This document shows, one piece after another, positions 15,446 to 23,402 of a DNA stretch of 64,000 nucleotides (its first letter is position 1; each line of letters starts with the position of its first letter). This DNA comes from an uncultured Collinsella sp. (GTDB lineage: Bacteria > Actinomycetota > Coriobacteriia > Coriobacteriales > Coriobacteriaceae), in NCBI GenBank assembly GCA_902491765.1, contig CABUIY010000010.1, forward strand, positions 8,566 through 72,565, given 5' to 3'. Position numbers and translations under genes: made by a program. The notes under the pieces are model-generated. The model searched no databases. It was not told where the DNA came from and saw nothing but the letters and a program-made list of their open reading frames with translations.

Positions 15446-16959
15446 TGGCGCAGAGCTTCGATTCCCTTACCGCCGCCCAGATCGCCGCGGGCGTTGCCGC
15501 CGGCGACTTTACCGCTACCGAGGTGGCCCAGGCCTCCCTTGCCGCCATCGAGGCGCGCGAGGGCGGGGTCCAAGCATTCCTGCAGGTGGCGCCCGAGCTT
15601 GCGCTCGAGGCCGCTGCGCGCGTGGATGCCGACCGTGCCGCAGGCAAGCCGCTGCCCCCGCTTGCAGGCGTGCCGCTGGCCATTAAGGACAACATGAACC
15701 TCGTGGGCACGCGCACCACCTGCGCTTCCCGCATGCTCGAAAACTACCAGAGCGTCTACACCGCCACCTGCGTCCAGCGCATGCTCGACGCCGGCTGCCT
15801 GCCCATGGGCAAGGCCAACATGGACGAGTTTGCCTTTGGCAGCTCCACCGAGAGCTCGGCGTTCCACCGCACCAACAACCCTTGGGATACCGAGCGCGTG
15901 CCCGGCGGCTCTTCGGGCGGCTCCGCTGCAGCCGTCGCCGCGGGCGAGGTCGCGCTCTCGCTGGGCTCGGACACCGGCGGCTCCATTCGCCAGCCGGCGT
16001 CGCTATGCGGCGTGGTGGGCTTTAAGCCCACGTATGGCGCCGTGAGCCGTTACGGCGTGGTTGCCTTTGGCTCGTCGCTCGACCAGGTGGGCCCCTTTGG
16101 CCGCACGGTCGAGGATGTCGCGCTGGCCATGAATGCGCTTACCGGCGCGGGCCACGATCCGTACGACTGCACCAGCCAGGATTGCGCCGTCGATTTTACC
16201 GAGCATCTCAACGACAGCATCGAGGGCAAGCGTGTGGGCATCATCCCCGCGTTTATGGAGGCCGAGGGCCTGACGCCCGAGGTCAAGGCCGCTGTTCAGC
16301 GCGCCGCCCAGGAGCTGCAGAACCAGGGCGCCGAGCTGGTCGAGGTCGACCTGCCGCACCTGGACGCCGCCATCGCCGCCTACTACGTCATCGGCCCGGC
16401 CGAGGCGTTCTCCAACCTGGCCCGTTTCGATGGCATTCGCTACGGCTATCAGGAGGAGGGCTGCGCCAACCTGTCCGACCAGAGCTCGCTGTCGCGCTCC
16501 CACGGCTTTGGCGCCGAGGCCAAGCGCCGTCAGATGCTCGGCGCCTACCTGCTGAGCTCGGGCGTGTACGACAAGTACTACTACGCTGCGCAAAAGGCCC
16601 GCACGCTCATCACGCAGGACTACGACGCCGCGTATGCCAAGGTGGACACCATCCTCATGCCCGCCTCGCCGCGCACGGCCTTTAAGTTTGGCGAGATCAG
16701 CGACCCCACGCAGATGTACCTCTCCGACCTGTACACCATTTCGCTCAACATTTGCGGCAACGGCGGTATCTCGGTGCCGCTGGGCCTGGGCGAGGATACT
16801 CAGCTGCCCGTTTCTGCCCAGCTGGTGGGTCCGGCGTTTAAGGACCGTCAACTGCTCACGTTTGCCCGCGCCCTGGAGCGCGGCTTTGCCGATGCCGCCA
16901 CGGGTGCGCCCGCGCTTTCCGTCGCGCCCGATTTTGCCGGGAAGGGAGGTGAGCTGTAA
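15445..16959 (+). CDS. gatA: Aspartyl/glutamyl-tRNA amidotransferase subunit A
   Basis: A 504-residue amidase-signature enzyme that releases ammonia from glutamine for the GatB active site. The Ser-cisSer-Lys triad is visible as K81 (LAIKDN), S156 (PGGSSGGSA) and S180 (DTGGSIRQPA). The length is normal for the family. The start codon shares an A with the gatC stop, and the stop overlaps the gatB start in the same way, so the order is gatC-gatA-gatB in one transcript. Confidence 0.97.
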   Translation: MAQSFDSLTAAQIAAGVAAGDFTATEVAQASLAAIEAREGGVQAFLQVAPELALEAAARVDADRAAGKPLPPLAGVPLAIKDNMNLVGTRTTCASRMLENYQSVYTATCVQRMLDAGCLPMGKANMDEFAFGSSTESSAFHRTNNPWDTERVPGGSSGGSAAAVAAGEVALSLGSDTGGSIRQPASLCGVVGFKPTYGAVSRYGVVAFGSSLDQVGPFGRTVEDVALAMNALTGAGHDPYDCTSQDCAVDFTEHLNDSIEGKRVGIIPAFMEAEGLTPEVKAAVQRAAQELQNQGAELVEVDLPHLDAAIAAYYVIGPAEAFSNLARFDGIRYGYQEEGCANLSDQSSLSRSHGFGAEAKRRQMLGAYLLSSGVYDKYYYAAQKARTLITQDYDAAYAKVDTILMPASPRTAFKFGEISDPTQMYLSDLYTISLNICGNGGISVPLGLGEDTQLPVSAQLVGPAFKDRQLLTFARALERGFADAATGAPALSVAPDFAGKGGEL

Positions 16960-18635
16960 TGAAGGAGCTTTCCGAGGTCCTGCAGGATTGGGAGGCCGTG
17001 ATCGGCCTGGAGATCCATACCGAGCTCACCGCACTCGATACCAAGATGTTCTGCAACTGCAAGCTCAGCCACGATGACGAGCCCAACGCCAACGTGTGTC
17101 CGGTGTGCCTGGGCCTGCCCGGCGCCCTGCCGGTGCCCAACAAGCGCGCCATCGAGAGCATCGTCAAGGCCGGTCTCGCCACCAACTGCGAGATCCAGCG
17201 CCACTCGATGTTCTACCGCAAGCACTACTTCTATCCCGACATGGCCAAGAACTTCCAGACCACGCAGGGTCCGGTCGCCTTTGCCATGTACGGTCACCTG
17301 GATCTGGACGTGACTGGTCGCGGTGCCGCCGAGCGCCCCGACTGCGCGTTTGGTGAGGCCGAGGCCCAGAGCCTGGCGAGCGCTTCGGCCAACGCCGAGG
17401 GCCTGTCCACGTCCATGACGTCGACCATGCGCGAAGGTAATCAGCGTGCCGGCCATCTGGCCAGCTATGACGCGTCCAACCTGCAGATGCCCGAGCGTCG
17501 CGAGGACGGTTCCTACACGGTGCCCATCCGCATCCTGCGCATCCACATGGAGGAGGACGCCGCCAAGATGGTGCACGTGGGCGGTGCCGAGGGCCGCATT
17601 ACCGCCGCGGCCGAGTCACTCGTCGACTACAACCGCTGCGGCACGCCTTTGATTGAGCTCGTGACTGAGCCCGACTTGCGTACGCCCGAGGAGGCCCGCC
17701 TGTTTATGGAGAAGCTCCGTCGCATCTTTGTGACGCTGGGCATTTCGGACTGCTCCATGGAGAAGGGCTCCATGCGCTGCGACGGCAACGTGTCGCTGCG
17801 CCGCCGCGGCGAGACCAAGCTGGGCACCAAGACCGAGCTCAAGAACCTCAACTCGTTTAAGAGCCTGCATGACGGCCTTGCCTACGAGATCTGCCGTCAG
17901 GCCGAGGTGCTCGAGGAGGGCGGCATCATCTATCAGGAGACCCGCCACTGGGAGCCCAGCCGCAAGCGCACCGTGGTCATGCGTGTGAAGGAAACGGCCG
18001 ACGACTATCGTCTGTTCCCCGATCCCGACCTGGCACCGTTCGATCTGGACGACGAGTTCATCGACCGCTGCCGTGGCGAGATTCCCGAGCTGCCCGATGC
18101 CAAGCGCGCCCGTTTTGAGGCCGACTTTGGCATTAAGGCTGCCGACGCCGAGCAGATCGCCGGCGACCCCGAGTTTGCCGAGTTCTTTGAGGCCGCCGCT
18201 GCCGGTATGGCAGGCAAGGAGGCCCAGACGGTTGCAAACCTGCTGGTGAACGAGATGATCGCCTACCTTAAGGGTGCGGGCGTGTCGCTCACCGAGTCTG
18301 GGATCGCGCCGGCTCAGGTGGCAGCGCTGGCTAAGCTGCTGGCGACCGATGCCATCAGCTCCAACCAGGCACACGAGGTCTTTGAGGCCATGGCCCAGAC
18401 CGGCGACGACCCCAACAAGATCGTCGACGAGCGCGGTATGCGTCAGGTGAGCGACGCCGGCGCACTGCAGCCGATCGTGGACGAGGTGCTGGCTAACTGT
18501 GCCGATCAGGCGCAGCAGTATCGTGACGGCAACCAGAAGGTCATCGGCTTTTTGGTGGGCCAGTGCATGAAGGCGAGCCGCGGCAAGGGCAACCCGAAGC
18601 TCTTCAACGAGTTGCTGAGAACGTCGCTCTCGTAA
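16959..18635 (+). CDS. gatB: Aspartyl/glutamyl-tRNA amidotransferase subunit B
   Basis: A 558-residue subunit that activates the tRNA-bound carboxylate and receives ammonia from GatA. The N-terminus has IGLEIHTEL, then CNCKLS with NVCPVCLGLPGALPV, which carries the zinc-type cysteines; the middle has KHYFYPDMAKNFQ. The last 150 residues are the YqeY-like tRNA-binding tail (NEMIAYLKGAGVSL and GQCMKASRGKGNP). The family's usual length is about 480, so this copy is longer than average but contains no obvious insertion of another domain. A structured element begins 5 bp after the stop. Confidence 0.96.
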   Translation: MKELSEVLQDWEAVIGLEIHTELTALDTKMFCNCKLSHDDEPNANVCPVCLGLPGALPVPNKRAIESIVKAGLATNCEIQRHSMFYRKHYFYPDMAKNFQTTQGPVAFAMYGHLDLDVTGRGAAERPDCAFGEAEAQSLASASANAEGLSTSMTSTMREGNQRAGHLASYDASNLQMPERREDGSYTVPIRILRIHMEEDAAKMVHVGGAEGRITAAAESLVDYNRCGTPLIELVTEPDLRTPEEARLFMEKLRRIFVTLGISDCSMEKGSMRCDGNVSLRRRGETKLGTKTELKNLNSFKSLHDGLAYEICRQAEVLEEGGIIYQETRHWEPSRKRTVVMRVKETADDYRLFPDPDLAPFDLDDEFIDRCRGEIPELPDAKRARFEADFGIKAADAEQIAGDPEFAEFFEAAAAGMAGKEAQTVANLLVNEMIAYLKGAGVSLTESGIAPAQVAALAKLLATDAISSNQAHEVFEAMAQTGDDPNKIVDERGMRQVSDAGALQPIVDEVLANCADQAQQYRDGNQKVIGFLVGQCMKASRGKGNPKLFNELLRTSLS

Positions 18636-18639
18636 GCGG

Positions 18640-18780
18640 GAACCCGGGAGCCCCGGCAGGGCGGGTGTTTCCTCAAAATTTCAAACAGTCCTGCGCAAGA
18701 CGAAGGCCACATTAAGTGGCCTTCTTTGCGTGCGGAACTCATTTTGAGCAAGCACCCGTCCTGCCGGGGCTCCCGGGTTC
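18640..18780 (+). repeat. Structured palindromic element, copy A
   Basis: Outer arms 18640-18679 and 18741-18780 pair over most of their length (GAACCCGGGAGCCCCGGCAG against its complement). Inside is a 55-nt core: CAGTCCTG (18686-18693), a stem GAAGGCCAC/GTGGCCTTC centred on CACATTAAGTG (18708-18718), and CGTGCGGAACTC (18729-18740). Copy B at 40560-40691, on the other strand, has the same three blocks at the same distances. It follows the gatB stop by 5 bp and may act as the 3' end of that transcript. Confidence 0.9.
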
Positions 18781-18831
18781 TGGCAACGACTCGGCCGTTC
18801 GGGTCAGGTGGGGCTGTTTGGAATAGAGTGA

Positions 18832-18860
18832 ATGGGCGCGCCGTTGGCGCGTCCATTTTT
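18832..18860 (+). terminator. Hairpin with T-run downstream of element A
   Basis: ATGGGCGCGCC and GGCGCGTCCAT form an 11-bp stem with one mismatch around GTT, followed by TTTTT. It may be the true end of the gatCAB transcript. Confidence 0.75.
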
Positions 18861-18866
18861 GTGCGG

Positions 18867-18893
18867 GTGACAAAGGGACTGTCCCTTTGTCAC
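18867..18893. repeat. Perfect 13-bp palindrome
   Basis: GTGACAAAGGGAC and GTCCCTTTGTCAC flank a single T. It resembles the AAAGGG-containing palindromes elsewhere in the window but has different arms. Confidence 0.85.
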
Positions 18894-18933
18894 ATTGCAA
18901 TAAATGTGATGAAAGTGTGGCGAAATGAGCTTA

Positions 18934-19008
18934 AAACTTCCGTAAACGTGATATTTCCCACATTTTACCTAGGGTAAAATGTGGGAAATATCACGTTTAC
19001 GGAAGTTT
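18934..19008. repeat. Perfect inverted repeat with 36-bp arms and 3-bp loop
   Basis: Arms 18934-18969 and 18973-19008 are exact complements around TAG; the left arm begins AAACTTCCGTAAACGTGATA. It is AT-rich compared with the surroundings and ends 20 bp before the ATG of the DUF4143-type ATPase, so the right arm directly precedes its ribosome site (GGGAGG). As DNA it could extrude a cruciform; as RNA it would be a very stable leader hairpin. Confidence 0.97.
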
Positions 19009-19027
19009 CTTTGCGGGAGGTTCGGTC

Positions 19028-20392
19028 ATGCAGCGAGATATCATTGCCAAGCTTAACGCTTGGAAAGCGTCAGAATATCGTAAGCCGCTTATCCTTAAGG
19101 GGGCGCGCCAGGTTGGAAAGACGTGGGCGCTTAAGGAGTTCGGCCGAACCTCGTACATCAATTTTGTGTATCTGACGCTCGAGGAGCCGTCACCTGGGGT
19201 ACAGAGCGAGTACGCTCAGTTTTTCGAAGGTACGCGCGATCCTCGACGGATCATCTCAAATCTTTCCCTGGCACTTGGACAGCCTATCGATCCCGGCAAA
19301 ACGCTGCTTATTATTGATGAGATCCAGGATTGTCCTTCTGCAGTCGGCGCCCTTAAATACTTCTGTGACGAGGCCCCCGAGTATCACGTCGCATGCGCAG
19401 GGTCTTTGTTGGGCGTTCGCTTGTCCCGTGAGACCAGCGCTTTTCCGGTGGGAAAGGTCGAGTTCATGGAGATGCGCCCCATGAGCTTTTCCGAGTTTCT
19501 GAAAGCCGAGGGCGCTGCAAACTACGACGAATACCTTGGCGGCCTGGATCAGATCGAGACAGTGCCCGATTTCTTCCATGTCCGTCTCGTCGAGCATCTT
19601 CGTCGTTATTTTGCATGCGGCGGCATGCCAGAGGCTCTTGGCCGGTGGGCGGAGACGGGCGATATCGTTCAGGTCGATAAGGTGTTGTCTGATCTCTTGG
19701 ATTCCTACGAGCGCGATTTTGCCAAGCATGGTGGCCGTGCGCAGTTCGCCAAGCTTTCGCAAATATGGAACTCGATTCCAGCTCAGTTGGCGCGCGAGAA
19801 CAAAAAGTTCGTTTGGGGTGCGGTGCGCGAGGGGGCTCGTGCTCGAGAATACGAGGATGCTCTGGAATGGCTTGCCGATGCTGGGCTCATCACGGCGGTT
19901 CGCCTTAATGCTGCCGGTGGTGTGCCGCTCTCTGCGTACGATGACCTCAAGGCATTTAAAGTCTACTGTCTTGATGTCGGCTTGCTGCGCCGCATGGCAA
20001 GGCTGGATGCGTCCGCTTTTGCCATCTCGGATGCGCTATTTTCGGAGTTCAAAGGTTCGTTCGCCGAGAACTATGTGCTTCAGGCATTACTTTCACAGTT
20101 AGATGCTGCTCCGCGTTATTGGACAAACGAGAAGCCGAAGCACGAAGTCGATTTTTTGATTCAAGTCGGAAACGAAATCGTTCCCGTCGAGGTCAAATCG
20201 GGAGAGGTCGTTCATTCCAAGAACCTTAAGTACTATGCCGACAAGCATGCGGAGACGACTCCATTGAGGGTCCGCTACTCACTTAAGAACCTAAAGCTCG
20301 ACGACGGGGTGCTCAACATTCCGTTGTATTTGGCTGATCGATCTGTCCCTCTTATCAAAAAGGCGCTTGATTGTGCGCATCTTGACGTTTAG
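19028..20392 (+). CDS. AAA ATPase with C-terminal DUF4143 (nuclease-like) domain
   Basis: A 454-residue protein of a large prokaryotic family of unknown function. The N-terminal AAA_14 ATPase has Walker A GARQVGKT (residues 25-32), Walker B TLLIIDEIQD and a sensor-type CAGSLLG. The C-terminal third is DUF4143, ending in HEVDFLIQVGNEIVPVEVKSG-like residues (split: HEVDFLI, then VPVEVKSG), which match the D-x(n)-E-x-K pattern of PD-(D/E)XK nucleases. Length and domain order are usual. It stands alone between gatB and an AraC regulator, directly preceded by a perfect 75-bp palindrome. Function unknown; a role on DNA is inference. Confidence 0.88.
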   Translation: MQRDIIAKLNAWKASEYRKPLILKGARQVGKTWALKEFGRTSYINFVYLTLEEPSPGVQSEYAQFFEGTRDPRRIISNLSLALGQPIDPGKTLLIIDEIQDCPSAVGALKYFCDEAPEYHVACAGSLLGVRLSRETSAFPVGKVEFMEMRPMSFSEFLKAEGAANYDEYLGGLDQIETVPDFFHVRLVEHLRRYFACGGMPEALGRWAETGDIVQVDKVLSDLLDSYERDFAKHGGRAQFAKLSQIWNSIPAQLARENKKFVWGAVREGARAREYEDALEWLADAGLITAVRLNAAGGVPLSAYDDLKAFKVYCLDVGLLRRMARLDASAFAISDALFSEFKGSFAENYVLQALLSQLDAAPRYWTNEKPKHEVDFLIQVGNEIVPVEVKSGEVVHSKNLKYYADKHAETTPLRVRYSLKNLKLDDGVLNIPLYLADRSVPLIKKALDCAHLDV

Positions 20393-20456
20393 ATCCTGGG
20401 TGAGCTGACGGGCGGCGGCTAATTAATCGCTCCGTTACGGCCAGGGAGCTTGGGCC

Positions 20457-21461
20457 TTAGCGATGCTTGCTTCGCCAAGCCGTGGGTGTCATGCCGGTGT
20501 ATTGTTTGAAGGCTTGGGCGAAGGCGGCCTGCTGAGGGTAGCCTAGACGCTCTGCCACCTGCGCTATTGTGAGCGCGCTATCGGCCAAAAGGTCCTGTGC
20601 TCGCTCCATACGGCGTCTGCGAATGTAGGCGCCCAGGGACTCGCCAGTTTGGGCCTTAAAGGTGGCGCATAGTTTGGAGCGGCTTGTGTAGAGCCTCTCG
20701 GCCACCTCGTTGATACCCATACGTCTGCCTTTGTCGAGCGCGCGCTCAATCATTGCCGTTGCTTCTTCGGCAATGGTTATGCTAACGCGTGTGTCTGCCG
20801 CCTGCCGAGCCTGCTTGTGGGCCGCGCGCGAACAGGCGAGCTCCGCGACCATGGTCTCCACGATGCCCTGCATATAGACGTGTCCGCCTACGGTGCGGGC
20901 GCGGTCCTCGTTAATCCGGCGCAGCGTGTGGCAGATGGCAGACGTCGCCTCCTCGTGCCATGGCTCGGCAAACGCCTCAAAGATCCCCGCGAACTCGGTG
21001 GGATAGCGGTGCTCCAGTTCGTCAAAATATCCAGGCAAAAAGAGCACCGAGCGTGAGTGGTAGAGTTGCCCTGCAAACAATGGGCTTAATTCCTCGCCAC
21101 AGCTATCTTGGATAAAGCTGCAAACGGCATTGTTTGGCCACGGTCCATGCAATGGTTTAAGGTTCGCGGGCGTTATGCCAGCCTCGGGCATGCATGTAAG
21201 TGTGGGCGCGCTGACCTCGCTCATGCAGGCGTATGGCTCGGGTGTGTATTCGGCCAGGTACATATCGTGCGTCGGGGTGATGAAATGCTCCATGACGATG
21301 CAGGCAGGGGAGAGAGGCATGATCCATGCGCGGCCGTGCGCCCGGTCGTTTGCCACCTCGCCGGTAAAGACGGCGCCCTTGCCGGAAAGCTCCAGGCCAA
21401 ACTGCTCAAACTGTGGTGCGTAGAGCTCAGTTATGTCGGTCGCGGCCCGATGCATTTTCAA
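20457..21461 (-). CDS. AraC-family transcriptional regulator
   Basis: A 334-residue regulator. The last 100 residues are the double helix-turn-helix of AraC/XylS proteins: MGINEVAERLYTSRSKLCATF, quoted in part, and TIAQVAERLGYPQQAAFAQAFKQYTG, whose final FAQAFKQYTGMTP is the family signature. The N-terminal 220 residues are a sensor region without a recognised ligand. It is transcribed divergently from a pair of ABC transporter genes, the arrangement of regulators such as YbtA that control siderophore-type exporters or importers. The start is TTG at 21461, with GGAAGGGGA 5 bp upstream, or ATG at 21455. Confidence 0.88.
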   Translation of the reverse strand: MKMHRAATDITELYAPQFEQFGLELSGKGAVFTGEVANDRAHGRAWIMPLSPACIVMEHFITPTHDMYLAEYTPEPYACMSEVSAPTLTCMPEAGITPANLKPLHGPWPNNAVCSFIQDSCGEELSPLFAGQLYHSRSVLFLPGYFDELEHRYPTEFAGIFEAFAEPWHEEATSAICHTLRRINEDRARTVGGHVYMQGIVETMVAELACSRAAHKQARQAADTRVSITIAEEATAMIERALDKGRRMGINEVAERLYTSRSKLCATFKAQTGESLGAYIRRRRMERAQDLLADSALTIAQVAERLGYPQQAAFAQAFKQYTGMTPTAWRSKHR

Positions 21462-21496
21462 AAGCGTCCCCTTCCTTTGCAGAAACGTCCACGCCT

Positions 21497-21533
21497 GGCT
21501 CGATTGTGAGCCATGGCTAACATATCAATGATA
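21497..21533. promoter_or_regulatory. Divergent control region with two palindromes
   Basis: Between the AraC gene and the ABC genes lie AGCCATGGCT (21509-21518, perfect), within a near-palindrome reading GTTAGCCATGGCTCAC on the minus strand, and TATCAATGATA (21523-21533). GTTAGCCAT also occurs upstream of the metal ATPase operon at 25265-25273. These are candidate binding sites for the AraC protein or a metal-dependent repressor. Confidence 0.45.
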
Positions 21534-21575
21534 AGTTGATTACGGTTAACTCTCAAGCCGTTAGAAAGGAATCTC

Positions 21576-23402
21576 ATGGCAAAGGGATCAAAAAGTGAAG
21601 GCGGCGGTATCGGCGAGCTGCTTGCATATGCCGGCGACCGCAAATTCCTAACGTATTTGGGCATGGCCCTCTCGGCGCTCTCGCAGCTGCTGAGCTTTGG
21701 ACCGTACGTGTGCATCTGGTTTGTCGCGCGAGAGCTTATCGCTGTGGCGCCTAACTGGAGTGAAGCCACCGATATCGCGATGTATGGCTGGTGGGCCGTG
21801 GGTTTTGCCCTGGCAAGCATCGTAGTTTATTTCGTGGGGCTCATGTGTACGCACCTGTCTGCGTTTCGCTGCGCGTCCAATATCCGCAAGACTACGAGCG
21901 AGCACCTGCTTAAGCTGCCGCTTGGCTACTTTGACACGCACGCCACCGGTGAGCTGCGCCGTATTGTAGACGGATGCGCCGCCTCCACCGAGACCCTGCT
22001 CGCGCACATGCTGCCCGATATCGCCGGCGCCACTGCCATGGTCGCAGGCTTGCTCGTGCTGCTTTTCGCCCTCGATTGGCGCTTGGGGGCGGCATGCCTT
22101 ATCTCGGTCGTCGTTTCGTTTGGCGCCATGGCCACCATGATGGGCGGCAAGGGCGGCGAGTTTATGAAGGCCTACATGGGAGCGCTGGTCAAGATGAACA
22201 AGACCGGCACCGAATACGTACGCGGCATCCCCGTGGTCAAGGTGTTTCAGCAGACGGTCTACTCCTTTAAGGCCTTCCACGATGCGATCGCCGAATACGC
22301 CGACATGGCACAAAACTATTCGGGCACGTTCTGCCGAGGTCCGCAGGTACTCAACCTTACCGCGCTCAATGGTCTTGTGGCATTCCTGTTGCCCGTGGCG
22401 TTGCTGTTGGCACCGGGTGAGACGGACTTCGCGCATTTTATGGTCAACTTCACGTTTTACGCGATATTTTCGGCCGTGGTGCCGACGGCCATGACCAAGC
22501 TCATGTTTGTGGGCGAGGCCTCTCAGATGAGTGCTGATTCGCTGGCTCGCATTCGAAGCGTCATGGATTCCAAGCAGCTCTCCGTGCCCGCCCAACCCAA
22601 GCACCCTGCCGGCGGCGACGTGCGATTTGAGGACGTGAGCTTTACGTACGAGGGTGCCGAAGCACCTGCTGTCAGCCATGTGAGTTTTAGCGTTTCCGCT
22701 GGTAGCACCCTCGCCCTGGTGGGTCCCTCGGGTGGCGGTAAGTCAACCTGCGCAAGCCTGATCCCGCGTTTTTGGGATGTTTCCTCGGGTCGAGTGCTCG
22801 TAGGCGGTGTGGACGTTCGCGATATGGATCCGCACGAGCTTATGGACCAGGTCGCCTTCGTGTTCCAGACCAACCAGCTGTTCCGGCAAACACTTGCCGA
22901 TAACGTGCGCGCCTCCAAGCCTACGGCCACTGACGACGAAGTGCGTGCGGCCCTCTCCGCAGCTCAGTGCGACGACATTGTGGCCAAGCTCCCGCAGGGC
23001 ATCAATACCATGCTCGGTGCCGGCGGAGCATATCTTTCGGGCGGCGAGGTCCAGCGCGTGGCCCTCGCCCGCGCGATCCTTAAAGACGCGCCTATCGTGG
23101 TGCTCGATGAGGCCACGGCGTTTGCCGATCCCGAGAACGAGGCGCTCATTCAGCGCGCCTTTAGCAAGCTGGCGGCGGGTCGCACGGTCATTATGATTGC
23201 GCACCGGCTTTCGACCGTGGTGGGCGCAGACCAAATCGTGGTGCTCAACCAGGGCAGCGTGCAGGAGTCGGGTACCCATGCCGAGTTGCTGTCCCAAAAT
23301 GGCCTGTATGCCAAGATGTGGGCCGAATACGAACAGGCCGCGAGCTGGAAAATCACTGCAGCGACCGTGGATGCCGCCGTCACGAAGGGAGGCGAGGCCT
23401 AA
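21576..23402 (+). CDS. ABC transporter, fused membrane and ATPase domains, subunit 1
   Basis: A 608-residue half-transporter. Residues about 20-320 hold six membrane helices of the ABC_membrane type; about 345-580 is the ATPase with Walker A GPSGGGKST, signature YLSGGEVQRVAL, Walker B IVVLDEAT and the His-switch IAHRLST. The D-loop reads AFAD rather than the common SALD. The start has AAGGAA upstream. The next gene begins at the base after its stop, so the two probably make a heterodimer. Such AraC-linked pairs resemble YbtP/YbtQ or IrtA/IrtB systems, so a siderophore-related substrate is possible but unproven. Confidence 0.92.
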   Translation: MAKGSKSEGGGIGELLAYAGDRKFLTYLGMALSALSQLLSFGPYVCIWFVARELIAVAPNWSEATDIAMYGWWAVGFALASIVVYFVGLMCTHLSAFRCASNIRKTTSEHLLKLPLGYFDTHATGELRRIVDGCAASTETLLAHMLPDIAGATAMVAGLLVLLFALDWRLGAACLISVVVSFGAMATMMGGKGGEFMKAYMGALVKMNKTGTEYVRGIPVVKVFQQTVYSFKAFHDAIAEYADMAQNYSGTFCRGPQVLNLTALNGLVAFLLPVALLLAPGETDFAHFMVNFTFYAIFSAVVPTAMTKLMFVGEASQMSADSLARIRSVMDSKQLSVPAQPKHPAGGDVRFEDVSFTYEGAEAPAVSHVSFSVSAGSTLALVGPSGGGKSTCASLIPRFWDVSSGRVLVGGVDVRDMDPHELMDQVAFVFQTNQLFRQTLADNVRASKPTATDDEVRAALSAAQCDDIVAKLPQGINTMLGAGGAYLSGGEVQRVALARAILKDAPIVVLDEATAFADPENEALIQRAFSKLAAGRTVIMIAHRLSTVVGADQIVVLNQGSVQESGTHAELLSQNGLYAKMWAEYEQAASWKITAATVDAAVTKGGEA

